This document shows positions 17,568-29,297 of a stretch of DNA of 64,000 nucleotides, one piece after another. The stretch comes from Sphingopyxis sp. Root154. Its GTDB lineage: Bacteria; Pseudomonadota; Alphaproteobacteria; Sphingomonadales; Sphingomonadaceae. The stretch spans positions 1,156,131-1,220,130 of the forward strand of contig NZ_LMGI01000001.1 of assembly GCF_001427105.1 (NCBI RefSeq). The letters run 5' to 3'. Position 1 is the stretch's first letter. Each line of letters begins with the position of its first letter. Below the pieces are notes generated by a model. The model was given only the letters and a program-made list of their open reading frames with translations. It did not search any database and had not been told where the DNA came from. The position numbers were made by a program, and so were the translations under genes.

Positions 17568-18331
17568 CAGGGCGCCGAGAACCCGTGGCGCGCGAAGATC
17601 GCGCGGCCCTGTTTCGACAACAGGAAGGCGCGGAAACCCGCGGCGTCTCTGCTCCGCGACGCCTTGAGCAGCGCGACCGGATAGCGGATCGGCGGATGGC
17701 TCGATGCCGGGAAGACGCCGACGACGCGCACTGCTTTCGACGCGCGCGCGTCGGTTGCGTAGACGATGCCGAGCGGCGCGGCGCCGCGTTCGACGAGCGC
17801 CATCGCGGCGCGGACATTCTCAACCGGCGCGACCCTGGCCGCGACGCTGGCCCAGACGCCGAGATGGGTGAGCGCCGCCTTCGCATATTTGCCCGCGGGC
17901 ACCGCGTCGGGATCGGCGAGCGCGAGGCGGCCGGTGCCCAGCGCCTTTGCCAGCGCGAAACCGCGGGCGGGCGTCAGGCGAACCTTGCTTAATGCCGGGC
18001 CAATCAGCACGAGTCGATTGCCGAGCAAGGTCGTGCGGGTGCCGGGCCGCAGCAGCCCCGCCTTTGCCACCGCATTCATCCATTCTTCATCCGCCGAGAG
18101 GAACAGGTCGGCGGGCGCACCCGCGATGACTTGCCTTGCCAACGCGGACGACGCGGCGAACGACAACACGGGTTTGGCATGGCCCTTCGCTGTCCAGACA
18201 TTCGCTGCTTCTGTCAGCGATTCCTGCAGGCTTGCCGCCGCGAGAACGACCGGACCGCGTTCCTGTGCGATCGCCGCGGGGGCAAGGAGCAGCGCGAGGA
18301 GCGCGGCGAACCAGTGGATGATGCGGACCAT
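17567..18331 (-). CDS. modA: Molybdate ABC transporter periplasmic binding protein
   Basis: A 254-residue exported binding protein. The signal peptide is IIHWFAALLALLLAPAAIAQ (cleavage near residue 20). The mature start VLAAASLQESLTEAANVW and the segments SFAASSALARQVIAGAPADLFLSAD and DPDAVPAGKYAK are typical oxyanion-binding ModA motifs. The ATG at 18331 is chosen because it begins the signal peptide. As first gene of modABC it would be the target of Mo-responsive control; no obvious ModE palindrome was recognised in the few bases before it. Confidence 0.93.
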   Translation of the reverse strand: MVRIIHWFAALLALLLAPAAIAQERGPVVLAAASLQESLTEAANVWTAKGHAKPVLSFAASSALARQVIAGAPADLFLSADEEWMNAVAKAGLLRPGTRTTLLGNRLVLIGPALSKVRLTPARGFALAKALGTGRLALADPDAVPAGKYAKAALTHLGVWASVAARVAPVENVRAAMALVERGAAPLGIVYATDARASKAVRVVGVFPASSHPPIRYPVALLKASRSRDAAGFRAFLLSKQGRAIFARHGFSAP

Positions 18332-18339
18332 GCTGCAAC

Positions 18340-19692
18340 CTATAGGCGCGGGCGGGGCCTCGCCGCAACGCCGAGCCAACGCCCGGCGCGCGGGAGGCGC
18401 GGCAGGACGAGGCGCTCGACAATCCAGAGGAGGATCAACGACGCCGCGAGGAACGGCAACAGCGCGGCGAGGATCAGGATCAGCGCGGCAACTCCCTTGA
18501 GCTTCGCGGGATCACGCGGCTTCGAAGGCGCGCCGAGCGCGTCGTCGGGCTTGCGGCGGCGCCACATCAGAAAGCCCGAGATCGCGAGGGTGAACAGCGC
18601 GAGTGCGGTCGCGACGCCGATCAACTGGTTGGCGAGGCCGAAGAGCTGACCCTCGTGCCATGCGATGCCGTAGCCCACGGCGCGGTCGATCGCATGTTTT
18701 TCGGCAAAAGTGCTGCGCGCGACTTCGAGGCTCGTTTCCGGGTCGTAGCTGACCTTGCGCACCAGCGGGCGGTTCTGGGTGAGCGTGGTCAGCGTCCAGA
18801 CATTGCCGTTGGGCGGGCCAAAGGTATTAGGCGCGCCCGGCGGCTGGATGATCGCGGGCGCGGGCATATGTTCGCTGCGGGCGCGGAGCACGATATATTC
18901 GAGGCGTGCGTGCGGCGGCGGTGCGGCGGGTTCGGCGGCCGCCATCGCATGATGATCGTGCGCGGCGTGCGGATCGGCGCCGCCCTTCCAGTCCTGCACC
19001 CCCGACACCCAGCCCATTTCGGCGCGGACGGTGCGAAAGCCGCTTGCCCATACCTCGGTCCACGGCAGCGCGGTGAAGAGCAGGACGAGCGCGAGGCCCG
19101 AGACCCAGAAGCCGGTGACGGCGTGGAGGTCGCGCAGCGCGGTGCGGCCGCCGAGCGACAGGCGCGGCCAGACCACCCCTGCGGCGCCGCGGCCGCGCGG
19201 CCACCAGAGATAGAGGCCGGTGAGGATCATCACGATCGCCCAACTCGCGGCGAGTTCGACGAGCAGGCGGCCGGTACGGCCGATCAGGAGCGTGCCGTGG
19301 ATGCGCGAGAGCCACGCCGAAATGCGCTGGTCGGGGTCGGCTGCGCCGACCACCTTGCCTTGGGGTGAGACGGCAATGTCGCGCATCTCCCCGCCCGGCA
19401 GGCCGATATGGACCACCGCCGCGTCGCCGGGCGCCTCGGGGATGCGGTAATAATGAAAGCTCGCGCCCGGATTGGCCGCAAGTGCTGAGGCGACCTGCGC
19501 ATCGGCATCGACCGCGCCCGCCGTCGGCAGGCCACGCCATGCACGTTCCTCCCACCGGTCGATTTGCGGCTTGAACAGATAGGCCGCACCCGTCACCGAG
19601 AGGACAAGGACGAAGGGGATGACGAACAGTCCGGCATAGAAATGCCAGCGCCAGATCGTGCGATAGAACGGAACCCGGTTGATGTCGGTCAT
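18340..19692 (-). CDS. PepSY-domain membrane protein (iron-regulated PiuB-like)
   Basis: A 450-residue inner-membrane protein with an N-terminal helix (WHFYAGLFVIPFVLVLSVTGAAYLF), a periplasmic PepSY segment, paired central helices (WAIVMILTGLYLWWPRG and VTGFWVSGLALVLLFTALPW), a His-rich loop (HAAHDHHAMAAAE) and C-terminal helices. This matches the PepSY-associated TM family found beside TonB receptors, some of which act in ferric-siderophore reduction. The His-rich loop hints at metal contact. It follows the TonB receptor gene by 15 bases on the same strand. Confidence 0.85.
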   Translation of the reverse strand: MTDINRVPFYRTIWRWHFYAGLFVIPFVLVLSVTGAAYLFKPQIDRWEERAWRGLPTAGAVDADAQVASALAANPGASFHYYRIPEAPGDAAVVHIGLPGGEMRDIAVSPQGKVVGAADPDQRISAWLSRIHGTLLIGRTGRLLVELAASWAIVMILTGLYLWWPRGRGAAGVVWPRLSLGGRTALRDLHAVTGFWVSGLALVLLFTALPWTEVWASGFRTVRAEMGWVSGVQDWKGGADPHAAHDHHAMAAAEPAAPPPHARLEYIVLRARSEHMPAPAIIQPPGAPNTFGPPNGNVWTLTTLTQNRPLVRKVSYDPETSLEVARSTFAEKHAIDRAVGYGIAWHEGQLFGLANQLIGVATALALFTLAISGFLMWRRRKPDDALGAPSKPRDPAKLKGVAALILILAALLPFLAASLILLWIVERLVLPRLPRAGRWLGVAARPRPRL

Positions 19693-19707
19693 CCCCTGCC
19701 CCTCCCC

Positions 19708-21717
19708 TTAGAAGCGCGCGCGGATGCCGGCGGAGACCGCGCGGCGTTCGACGGGGTAATAGATCGCCGATGCGGGGGTGACGGCGATCGCCGCGCTGAT
19801 GTCGCCGATCGCCTTTTTGCCCGTGACATTTCGGACGTCGACAAAGGCGTCGATGCCCTTGGCAACCGTTGCGCCACCGGTGATACCGATCAGCGCATAA
19901 CCGGGGGTGCGGACCTGATTGCGGTAGTCGGCGAAGGACCCGTCGGGGACCCATTCGAGGTTGGGCGCGATATGTAGCGCGTCGGTGCCGAGACGGAGCT
20001 CCGCGCGATAGGCGTGCTTTGGGACGACCGGCAGACGGTTGTTGCCGAATTGCGCGTCACCCCGGAAGCGGAAGTCGCTGTATGTGTAGACCTGCCGCAG
20101 CCGCAGCCAGCCGGTCGGCGCGAGATCCAGCCCCGCCTCGACGCCTTGATGGCGCGTGCGGTCGGCGTTGAAGGTCGCGGCGGGGATATTGCTGTTGGTC
20201 GTGAACTGGAGCAGCTCGCCTTTCAGCGTCGAACGGTAAAGCGCGAGGTCCCAGCTGGAAAAGCCGAGCTTGCCGCGCGTGCCGATCTCGGCGGTCCACG
20301 CACGCTGCGGGCGAATGTCCGAAACCACCGTGCTCGTCGGCGGGGTGCCGATCGTCTGGAACACCTCGCCGAAACCCAGGAATTCGGCCGAGCGGCTGTA
20401 GTTGGCGAAGATCTGAATATCGGCGGCGGGTTCGAACAGCAGGCCGACTTTGGGCGAGAAGGCGTCGAAGTCGATCCGGCCGTCGGTCGCGGGCGTGGCC
20501 GAGAAATTGACGGACCGCTTGCGCCAGCCGTCGGCGTAGACGCCGCCCGCGATCAGCGTCACCGCGTCGACCGGCCGCACGCGCACTTCGCCATAGAGAG
20601 TCGCGGTCTGCGCTTTCTGGTCGGCGTCGAAGGTCAGCGCACCGCGCCGCCCGCCATTGTTGACGAACTGACGCGCGTCGGTGCTGCCGCGGCGGATTTC
20701 GCCGCCAAGCGTTACCTCGAACGGACCCTCCGCATAGTCGGCGCGGAAAAAGGTGCCGACATCGACCGATTTCTGGTCGATGAGCTGGAAGATCGGGTGG
20801 TGGAGCGACTTCGCGTTGACGAAGCCGCCGACGTCGAGCGTGAAAGCGCCCCAGTCGAAGCGCGTGCGGTTCTGGAGGCGCAGCGAGTCGATGTCGCGTC
20901 CCTGATCGCCCGCGACCGCGCCCGCATTGGCTTTGCGCGGGGTAGTCAGCGCCTCGGCCATCGTCAACGCGCCCGGGATCTGCTGGTCGATATTGTTGAT
21001 GCTTGCGTAGAAACGCGTGCTGACAACATCGCTCAGCTTCAATCCGACATTGCCCTGAAAGCGCAGGCTGCGGCGCTTGGCATGGCCGCGGTCGCCATTC
21101 GATGTGTCCGCGCCGATTGCCCCCCAGGCATCGACCCTATCGCTCGCGATGCCCGCCGAGACGAGGCCGCGTACGCTGTCGAAGCTGCCGACATCGGCGC
21201 GGAGGTAAATCCCACGCGCGGTGCGCCCGGTCGGGGTCACGCCATTGATCGCGCCGCCGAGCGTGCCCGACCCGAAGCGCAGCGCGTTGGCGCCGCGATA
21301 GACTTCGAGATGGTCGAAGAAGATCGGCTCGAGCTCCTGGAAATCGCCATTGTCGTCGGCGAGGTTGATCGGCACGCCATCCTGCAACAGCGTCAGCCCG
21401 CGCATATGGAAGCCGCGCGAGACGCCCGAACCACGGATCGAGAGGCGCACCTCCTGCCCGTAGCGCGGTTGCAGATAGACGCCGGGCGAGAATGCGAGTG
21501 TGTCGCGCAAGGACACGACCGATTTGTCGGCGTAATCTTCGTACGACACGACATCGGTACCGCCGGGCGTTCGGGCAGCTCGCTCCTCGGCGTCGTCGGT
21601 CGAGGTCGGCGCAGTGACGATGATGGTCGAATCGGCCTCTTCGGCATGGACGGGAGCGGCGACAAGACACGTCGCAAGCGCCAGTAACGGCACGGTCCCA
21701 TGGATATGGGTCTTCAT
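19708..21717 (-). CDS. TonB-dependent outer-membrane receptor
   Basis: A 669-residue outer-membrane transporter. A signal peptide (residues 1-22, ending VAAPVHA) precedes a TonB-box-like STIIVTAPT, the plug domain (VSLRDTLAFSPGVYLQPRYGQEVRLSIRGSGVSRG...LLQDGVPIN) and a 22-strand-type barrel ending in Phe (GIRARF). The start MKTHIHG is chosen at the signal peptide; an in-frame ATG nine codons earlier is less likely. The FecA/OprC-like plug style and the PepSY and DUF2946-like neighbours suggest metal-chelate uptake. The exact ligand is unknown. Confidence 0.93.
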   Translation of the reverse strand: MKTHIHGTVPLLALATCLVAAPVHAEEADSTIIVTAPTSTDDAEERAARTPGGTDVVSYEDYADKSVVSLRDTLAFSPGVYLQPRYGQEVRLSIRGSGVSRGFHMRGLTLLQDGVPINLADDNGDFQELEPIFFDHLEVYRGANALRFGSGTLGGAINGVTPTGRTARGIYLRADVGSFDSVRGLVSAGIASDRVDAWGAIGADTSNGDRGHAKRRSLRFQGNVGLKLSDVVSTRFYASINNIDQQIPGALTMAEALTTPRKANAGAVAGDQGRDIDSLRLQNRTRFDWGAFTLDVGGFVNAKSLHHPIFQLIDQKSVDVGTFFRADYAEGPFEVTLGGEIRRGSTDARQFVNNGGRRGALTFDADQKAQTATLYGEVRVRPVDAVTLIAGGVYADGWRKRSVNFSATPATDGRIDFDAFSPKVGLLFEPAADIQIFANYSRSAEFLGFGEVFQTIGTPPTSTVVSDIRPQRAWTAEIGTRGKLGFSSWDLALYRSTLKGELLQFTTNSNIPAATFNADRTRHQGVEAGLDLAPTGWLRLRQVYTYSDFRFRGDAQFGNNRLPVVPKHAYRAELRLGTDALHIAPNLEWVPDGSFADYRNQVRTPGYALIGITGGATVAKGIDAFVDVRNVTGKKAIGDISAAIAVTPASAIYYPVERRAVSAGIRARF

Positions 21718-21752
21718 AGATTTTCCTTCGCTGAATGCAGTCACGGGCCGCG

Positions 21753-21768
21753 CCGCGCGAAAGCGCGG
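21753..21768. other. GC hairpin between DUF2946-like gene and TonB receptor
   Basis: CCGCGC-GAAA-GCGCGG forms a six-base-pair stem with a GNRA-type tetraloop, in the 69 bases between the two minus-strand genes. It could attenuate read-through into the receptor or stabilise mRNA ends. No U-run follows. Confidence 0.4.
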
Positions 21769-21786
21769 GCAGCCGATTGGTCTGGA

Positions 21787-22179
21787 TCAGGCGAAGGCGG
21801 GTGGTCCGGTACTCGGCGGCAGCGGCGAGGCGATACCCGGCGCATAGCCGAGCGAGCGGACCGCGACCGGGACGGCTTCGGTGGCCATCGGCGCGGCGGC
21901 GAGGACCGGCAGATCGGGGACGATCGGCGCATTGGCAAGCGCCCCCCACGGGCAATGCTGCTGCGCCTCGCCGGCGTTGTGATCGCCGGCCCTTTCGAGC
22001 GGAATCGTCATCGTGCCGCCGGGGTTGGCGGGGTCCGAACAGATGCGCACGGTGATCGACCCGCCGGCATCGCTCTCGATCATCCAGCCCGGCGCGACGA
22101 GCACCCGCGCGGCGAGCGCAAGGAGCAGCGGCAGAAGCAGCAGGATGCCGGGACGGCGAAAGGCGGCGAGCAGGCTCAC
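21787..22179 (-). CDS. DUF2946-like exported small protein
   Basis: About 130 residues from a GTG start at 22179, which begins a hydrophobic signal-anchor (AAFRRPGILLLLPLLLALAARVL). The remainder has a Cys in VRICSDP, a HCPWG segment and a C-terminal PPSTGPPAFA. This resembles the DUF2946 layout (signal, Cys/His motif, PP-A end) found beside metal-related TonB receptors. No ATG start is available in frame near the domain, so the start is uncertain. It precedes the TonB receptor and may share its transcript. Confidence 0.6.
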   Translation of the reverse strand: MSLLAAFRRPGILLLLPLLLALAARVLVAPGWMIESDAGGSITVRICSDPANPGGTMTIPLERAGDHNAGEAQQHCPWGALANAPIVPDLPVLAAAPMATEAVPVAVRSLGYAPGIASPLPPSTGPPAFA

Positions 22180-22244
22180 GCTGCGCGCCTTATGGCGCGC
22201 CCACGATGCTGGCAAGCGGACAGATTGCCCTATTCCGCCCCAAG

Positions 22245-23414
22245 CTATTCCGCTGGCGTCTCGTCGGTCTTCTTGCCCGTACGCGTCCACGGATAGAGGA
22301 ACTGGCCCCAATAGCTGCGCGGCACATCCTCGGGGATACCGTAATTTTCGGGCCAGCGGTCCTTGGGCAGATGGAAGGTGCCGAACATCTTGTCGATCCA
22401 CGGGAAGTGGATCGCAAAATTGACATCGAACGCCTCGCGCTCGAGCCCGTGATGCCAGTGGTGGAAGCGCGGGGTCGCGATCCAGTGGCCCAGCCGGTTG
22501 AAATTGCCCCCGACATTGGCGTGGAGCAGCGACGACCAGACATAGACGAAGCCGATATAGGCCTGCATCACCGACGGCGCGAAGCCGAGCGTGAAGAGCG
22601 GCAGCGAGGTGATCGAGCGCAGCAGGATGATCTCGACGAAATGCATCCGCGATCCCGCGAGCCAGTCCATCGACTTCGCGCTGTGATGCACCGCATGGAA
22701 ACCCCAGAGGAAGGGGTAGCGGTGGAAGGTGCGGTGGAAGAAATATTGCGCCAGGTCCGACGCGACGATGACGATCAGGAATTGCACGATCCATGGCAGC
22801 GACGCGACGGCGGCGCGGAACGCCTCCCAGTTCGACGTATTTTCGTTGATGATCGTCGAGGGCGCGAGCGCGAGGAAGCCGAGCACCTGCACGAACATCG
22901 TGCTGACCAGATAATAAAAAAGATCCTCGCGCCATTCGGTGCGGAACAGGCGCTGGGTACGGCGATGCGGGAAAGCGCGTTCGAGCGGCGCGAACATGAA
23001 GCCCGTGACGAGCAGATTCACCACGAAAAAGTCGAGCCCGAAGAAGATGCCCCAGTCGCGCGTTTCCTGCGGCTGCACATTCGCCCCGCCGACGAGGATC
23101 GCGGCGAGCCCGATCATCAGTGCGGTGAGCCCGAGCGCCTTGCGCGGGCGGAGCAGCAGGCTGAGCAGCGACAGGCCGTAGCTGACGAGCAGGATCGCGT
23201 GGACGAGGCCGCGAAAGCCACCCCAATTCTTGATGATCTCTAGTTCCGGCGTCGCGAACCAGTCAGGGAAGCGCAGCGCGATCACCATGAAGAAGCCCGC
23301 GATCGCAAAGAGCAGGCCGAAAAAGCCCGAAAGCCAGCCGCTGCCGAAGCGCCGCACCTCGGTGTGCGATTCGAGGTCGCTCATCAAACTATTCAGATAA
23401 TCACGCTTTGCCAT
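22245..23414 (-). CDS. Sterol desaturase/fatty acid hydroxylase family membrane protein
   Basis: A 389-residue polytopic membrane di-iron enzyme. Histidine boxes appear in order as HRTFH, HAVHH and HHWHH, with helices at about residues 25-50, 65-110, 125-145 and 170-195 before them. The family hydroxylates or desaturates lipids; the substrate is not identifiable here and may be a hopanoid, carotenoid or fatty acyl chain. It stands alone on the minus strand, with ligA 60 bases downstream. Confidence 0.88.
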   Translation of the reverse strand: MAKRDYLNSLMSDLESHTEVRRFGSGWLSGFFGLLFAIAGFFMVIALRFPDWFATPELEIIKNWGGFRGLVHAILLVSYGLSLLSLLLRPRKALGLTALMIGLAAILVGGANVQPQETRDWGIFFGLDFFVVNLLVTGFMFAPLERAFPHRRTQRLFRTEWREDLFYYLVSTMFVQVLGFLALAPSTIINENTSNWEAFRAAVASLPWIVQFLIVIVASDLAQYFFHRTFHRYPFLWGFHAVHHSAKSMDWLAGSRMHFVEIILLRSITSLPLFTLGFAPSVMQAYIGFVYVWSSLLHANVGGNFNRLGHWIATPRFHHWHHGLEREAFDVNFAIHFPWIDKMFGTFHLPKDRWPENYGIPEDVPRSYWGQFLYPWTRTGKKTDETPAE

Positions 23415-23474
23415 GTGGCCCCCTCACAGCATTTTCGCCGCGCCGTCTGTGATGGCGCGCACGGCTCTATCACG

Positions 23475-26037
<2,563 letters not shown>

Positions 26038-26041
<4 letters not shown>

Positions 26042-26727
26042 CCTTTCGCGATCGCGAGCACATGCACCTCGCGGCGAATTCGGAAACCTAGCGATTCATA
26101 GAGTGCGATCGCGCCGGCATTGTCGGCATAGCTGTGCAGGAAGGGCTGTTCGCCGCGCGCGACCATATCGCGCATGACGTGGCCGATCAGCGCGCGCGCA
26201 AGCCCGCGGCCGCGGCAATCCTCCCACGTCGCGACGCCGCTGACCTCGACCATACCGGGAACTAATATGCGCTGCCCCGCCATCGCGAGCAGCCGTCCGT
26301 TTTCGCGAATCCCGAAGAAGGGTCCGTACCGATGCGTCTTGGGGCCCCAGGGACCGGGCTTGGCATGCTCGGCGAGCGCCGACATTTCGGGGGCGTCATC
26401 GTCGCCCAGTGCGATAATTTCGGGCTCACCGTCGCGCGGCAATGGCGGCGCGCCCTCGGCAACCATCTGAGCGAGCACCGCGCGTTTCACTTCGCGCGTT
26501 CCGGAAGGGACAGGCCACGGCTCGGGCTCGACGATCCAGATTTCGCCATCATCGGGCACAAGTGCCGCGAGCGCTGCTTGCGCATCGGCGCCCGTGTCGG
26601 GAGCGGCGCCGAAGACACCATAGCCGCGGTCGATCCGCACCGCGCGGCCATCGCCCTCGGCGAGATGCGCCTGCCGCCCGGTGAGCATGTTCCAGACCGG
26701 CCGGTCGAGCGGATGTGGCGCGGTCAC
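26038..26727 (-). CDS. GNAT family N-acetyltransferase (FR47-like)
   Basis: A 229-residue protein with a divergent N-terminal half and a C-terminal GNAT domain. The acetyl-CoA motif is seen as ATWEDCRGRGLARALIGHVMRDM, followed by PFLHSYADNAGAIALYESLGFR, the usual last helix and strand of the fold. The substrate is unknown. It is translationally coupled to recN upstream and to the ABM gene downstream by ATGA overlaps. Confidence 0.88.
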
Positions 26728-28394
26728 GCCGCGACCTCCAGCAGCCTCTCGGCCTGCGCGCGTGCCTCCGCGGTCACTTCGGCGCCCGAGAGCATGCGCG
26801 CGATTTCCTCGCGCCGGCCGGCTTCGTCGAGCGCGTGGACGCTGGTGCGCGTGACGGTGCCTTGGCTCGACTTGGCAATGATGAAATGCGCGGCGCCCTT
26901 CGCCGCGACCTGCGGGCTGTGCGTCACCGCGAGCAATTGCTTGCCCGCGCCGGCAAGGCGCACGAGACGCTCGCCGATCGCCGAAGCAACCGCGCCGCCG
27001 ACGCCGCGGTCGATTTCGTCGAAGATGATCGTATCGGCCCCGCCCTCTTCGGCGAGCGCGACCTTCAATGCGAGGATGAAACGCGAGAGTTCGCCGCCCG
27101 ATGCGATCTTGGCGAGCGGCGCGAAGGGCGCGCCGGGGTTGGTCGAGATCAGATATTCGACGCGGTCCATGCCCTCCGGCCCCCAGCGCTCGGCGGGGAG
27201 GCGCTCGACGAGGGTCTGGAAGCGCGCGGCGTCGAGTTTCAGCGGCACGAGCTCGCCCGCGACCGCGGCGTCAAGACGGGTCGCGGCCTTGCTGCGCTGG
27301 TCGGACAGCGCCGTCGCGGCATGGGTATAGGCAGCTGCGGTTTCGGCGACCGCGGCTTCGAGCTTCGCAAGCCCCGCGCTGCCGCCCTCGATCGCATCGA
27401 GCCTTGCAGCGAGCGTGCCGGTAAGTTCGGCGAGTTCGTCGGGCTGGACATTATGTTTGCGCGCCATCGCACGGAGTTCGAACAGGCGCGTCTCGGTCGC
27501 CTCGAGCCGTTCGGGGTCATATTCCATCGCGCGCGCGGCTTCGTGGAGCTTGCTCTCGGCTTCGTCGGCTTCGATGATCGCGCGGTCGAGCCCCGCGAGC
27601 GCCTCGGCGAGCAAGGGATGGTCGCCCGCGAGCGGGTCGAGCCGCCGCGCCGCGCCGCGCAGTTGCGCGGGGCCGCTGTCGCTGCCCTCGAACGCTTCCA
27701 TGATCGCGCCGAGATCGCCCGCGACCTTCTCGCCTTTTTGCATCGTGGCGCGCGCTTCGGAGAGTTCGGCGTCCTCGCCGGGTTGCGGCGCGAGCGTCTG
27801 CAATTCGGCGACACAATGCTCGAGCCATTCGCGGTCGCGTTCGGCTTCGGAAATTGCGGCGCGCGCGGCGGCGAGCTTGTCCTCGGCCGCGCGCCATACG
27901 GCGTGGGCGGCGGCGACGCCGCGGGTATCGGCGCGCGCATAGGCGTCGAGCAGCGCGCGGTGCCCCGCGGGGGCGAGCAGGCCGCGGTCGTCGTGCTGGC
28001 CGTGAATTTCAACGAGATAGGTGCCGACCTCGCGCAGCAGCGCCGCCGAACAGGGCTGGTCATTGAGGAAGGCGCGGCTGCCGCCGTCGACCTTGAGTGT
28101 GCGGCGGATCAGCATCGGTTCGCCGCTTTCGAGCGAAATCTCGTTTTCGGCGAGCAGCGCGGCGAGCTTCGTTCCCGATGCCGGTGCGACAAAGCTGGCG
28201 GTTACCTGTGCCTTGTCGGTGCCCTGCCGCACCAGCGCGCTGTCGGCGCGCGCGCCAAGCGCGAGGCCCAGCGCGTCGAGCAGGATCGACTTGCCCGCCC
28301 CCGTCTCGCCGGTCAGCACGCCCAGCCCGGCCTCGAAATCGAGGTCGAGCCGTTCGATCAGGACGATATTGGCGATAGATAGAGCGGTTAGCAC
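26724..28394 (-). CDS. recN: DNA repair protein RecN
   Basis: A 556-residue SMC-like ATPase acting in double-strand break repair. Walker A GETGAGKS is at residues 29-36, a long central coiled coil spans roughly residues 155-350, and the C-terminal signature SGGELSRFILALKVAL with Walker B TIIFDEIDRGVGG is intact. It lies 47 bases after bamD on the same strand, the usual alphaproteobacterial bamD-recN-ligA order. No LexA-type box was recognised in the short upstream gap. Confidence 0.96.
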   Translation of the reverse strand: MLTALSIANIVLIERLDLDFEAGLGVLTGETGAGKSILLDALGLALGARADSALVRQGTDKAQVTASFVAPASGTKLAALLAENEISLESGEPMLIRRTLKVDGGSRAFLNDQPCSAALLREVGTYLVEIHGQHDDRGLLAPAGHRALLDAYARADTRGVAAAHAVWRAAEDKLAAARAAISEAERDREWLEHCVAELQTLAPQPGEDAELSEARATMQKGEKVAGDLGAIMEAFEGSDSGPAQLRGAARRLDPLAGDHPLLAEALAGLDRAIIEADEAESKLHEAARAMEYDPERLEATETRLFELRAMARKHNVQPDELAELTGTLAARLDAIEGGSAGLAKLEAAVAETAAAYTHAATALSDQRSKAATRLDAAVAGELVPLKLDAARFQTLVERLPAERWGPEGMDRVEYLISTNPGAPFAPLAKIASGGELSRFILALKVALAEEGGADTIIFDEIDRGVGGAVASAIGERLVRLAGAGKQLLAVTHSPQVAAKGAAHFIIAKSSQGTVTRTSVHALDEAGRREEIARMLSGAEVTAEARAQAERLLEVAA

Positions 28395-28441
28395 AGGCCG
28401 TCCTTACCGCAGAACAAAGGCAGAATCTATTCCCCGCGCTA

Positions 28442-29236
28442 TCAGGCGCTCGGCGCGTTCTTCTGCATCAGCTTGTAGGCGCGCGCATACCATTCGTTGC
28501 CCGGATAGTTGGCGCCGAGCACCGCGGCCGACTTTTTCGCCTCGGTCGGGATGCCAAGCGCGAGATAGCATTCGGTCAGGCGATAGAGCGCCTCGGGCGC
28601 GTGGCTGGTCGTCTGATATTTGTCGACGACCTCGCGGAAGCGGATCGACGCTGCGAGCCAGTTCGAGCTGCGCTGGTAGAAACGGCCGATCTCCATTTCC
28701 TTGCCCGCGAGATGGTCCTGCACCAGGTCGACCTTGAGCCGCGCGTCCGACGCATAGCGGCTGTCGGGATAGCGGCGGATCACCTCGCCGAGCGCATTCT
28801 GCGCCTGCTGCGTGATCTTCTGGTCGCGGGTGACGTCGCTGATCTGCTCATAATAGCTGAGCGCGATCAGATAATAGGCATAGGCCGCGTCCTTGTTGCC
28901 CGGATGGATCGCGAGGAAGCGCTGCGCCGCCTCGATCGCCGGGGTATATTCGCGGTCCATATAATAGCTGAACGAGCTCATCAGCTGCGCGCGGCGCGCC
29001 CAGGGCGAATAGGGATGCTGGCGCTCGACCTCGTCGAACAGCGCCGCAGCGAGGCCATACTGCCGGCGATCGAGCCGGTCCTGCGCCGCACGGTACAACG
29101 TGTTGACGTCGCGCGCGACATAGCGCGTGTCCTTCTTCACATTGCCGCCCCCGGCACAGGCCGCCAGCATGGGGGTAATCGCAAGTGCGGCGGCGAGCAG
29201 GCGCAGGGTCGCGCGCGAAGGGGCATGTTGAGTCAT
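28442..29236 (-). CDS. bamD: Outer membrane protein assembly lipoprotein BamD
   Basis: A 264-residue lipoprotein of the BAM complex that inserts beta-barrels into the outer membrane. The signal peptide ends in the lipobox LAAC, with lipidated Cys27. TPR-type helical repeats fill the rest (LYRAAQDRLDRRQYGLAAALFDEVERQHPYSPWA and later units). The ATG at 29236 starts the lipoprotein signal; in-frame codons upstream code an unrelated extension. It is probably the head of the bamD-recN-ligA run. Confidence 0.95.
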   Translation of the reverse strand: MTQHAPSRATLRLLAAALAITPMLAACAGGGNVKKDTRYVARDVNTLYRAAQDRLDRRQYGLAAALFDEVERQHPYSPWARRAQLMSSFSYYMDREYTPAIEAAQRFLAIHPGNKDAAYAYYLIALSYYEQISDVTRDQKITQQAQNALGEVIRRYPDSRYASDARLKVDLVQDHLAGKEMEIGRFYQRSSNWLAASIRFREVVDKYQTTSHAPEALYRLTECYLALGIPTEAKKSAAVLGANYPGNEWYARAYKLMQKNAPSA

Positions 29237-29297
29237 GCGCGCGGTATAGCCACAGCGCGGATGAACGCAAAATAAATGATAGGGGTCCGGCGCAGCT

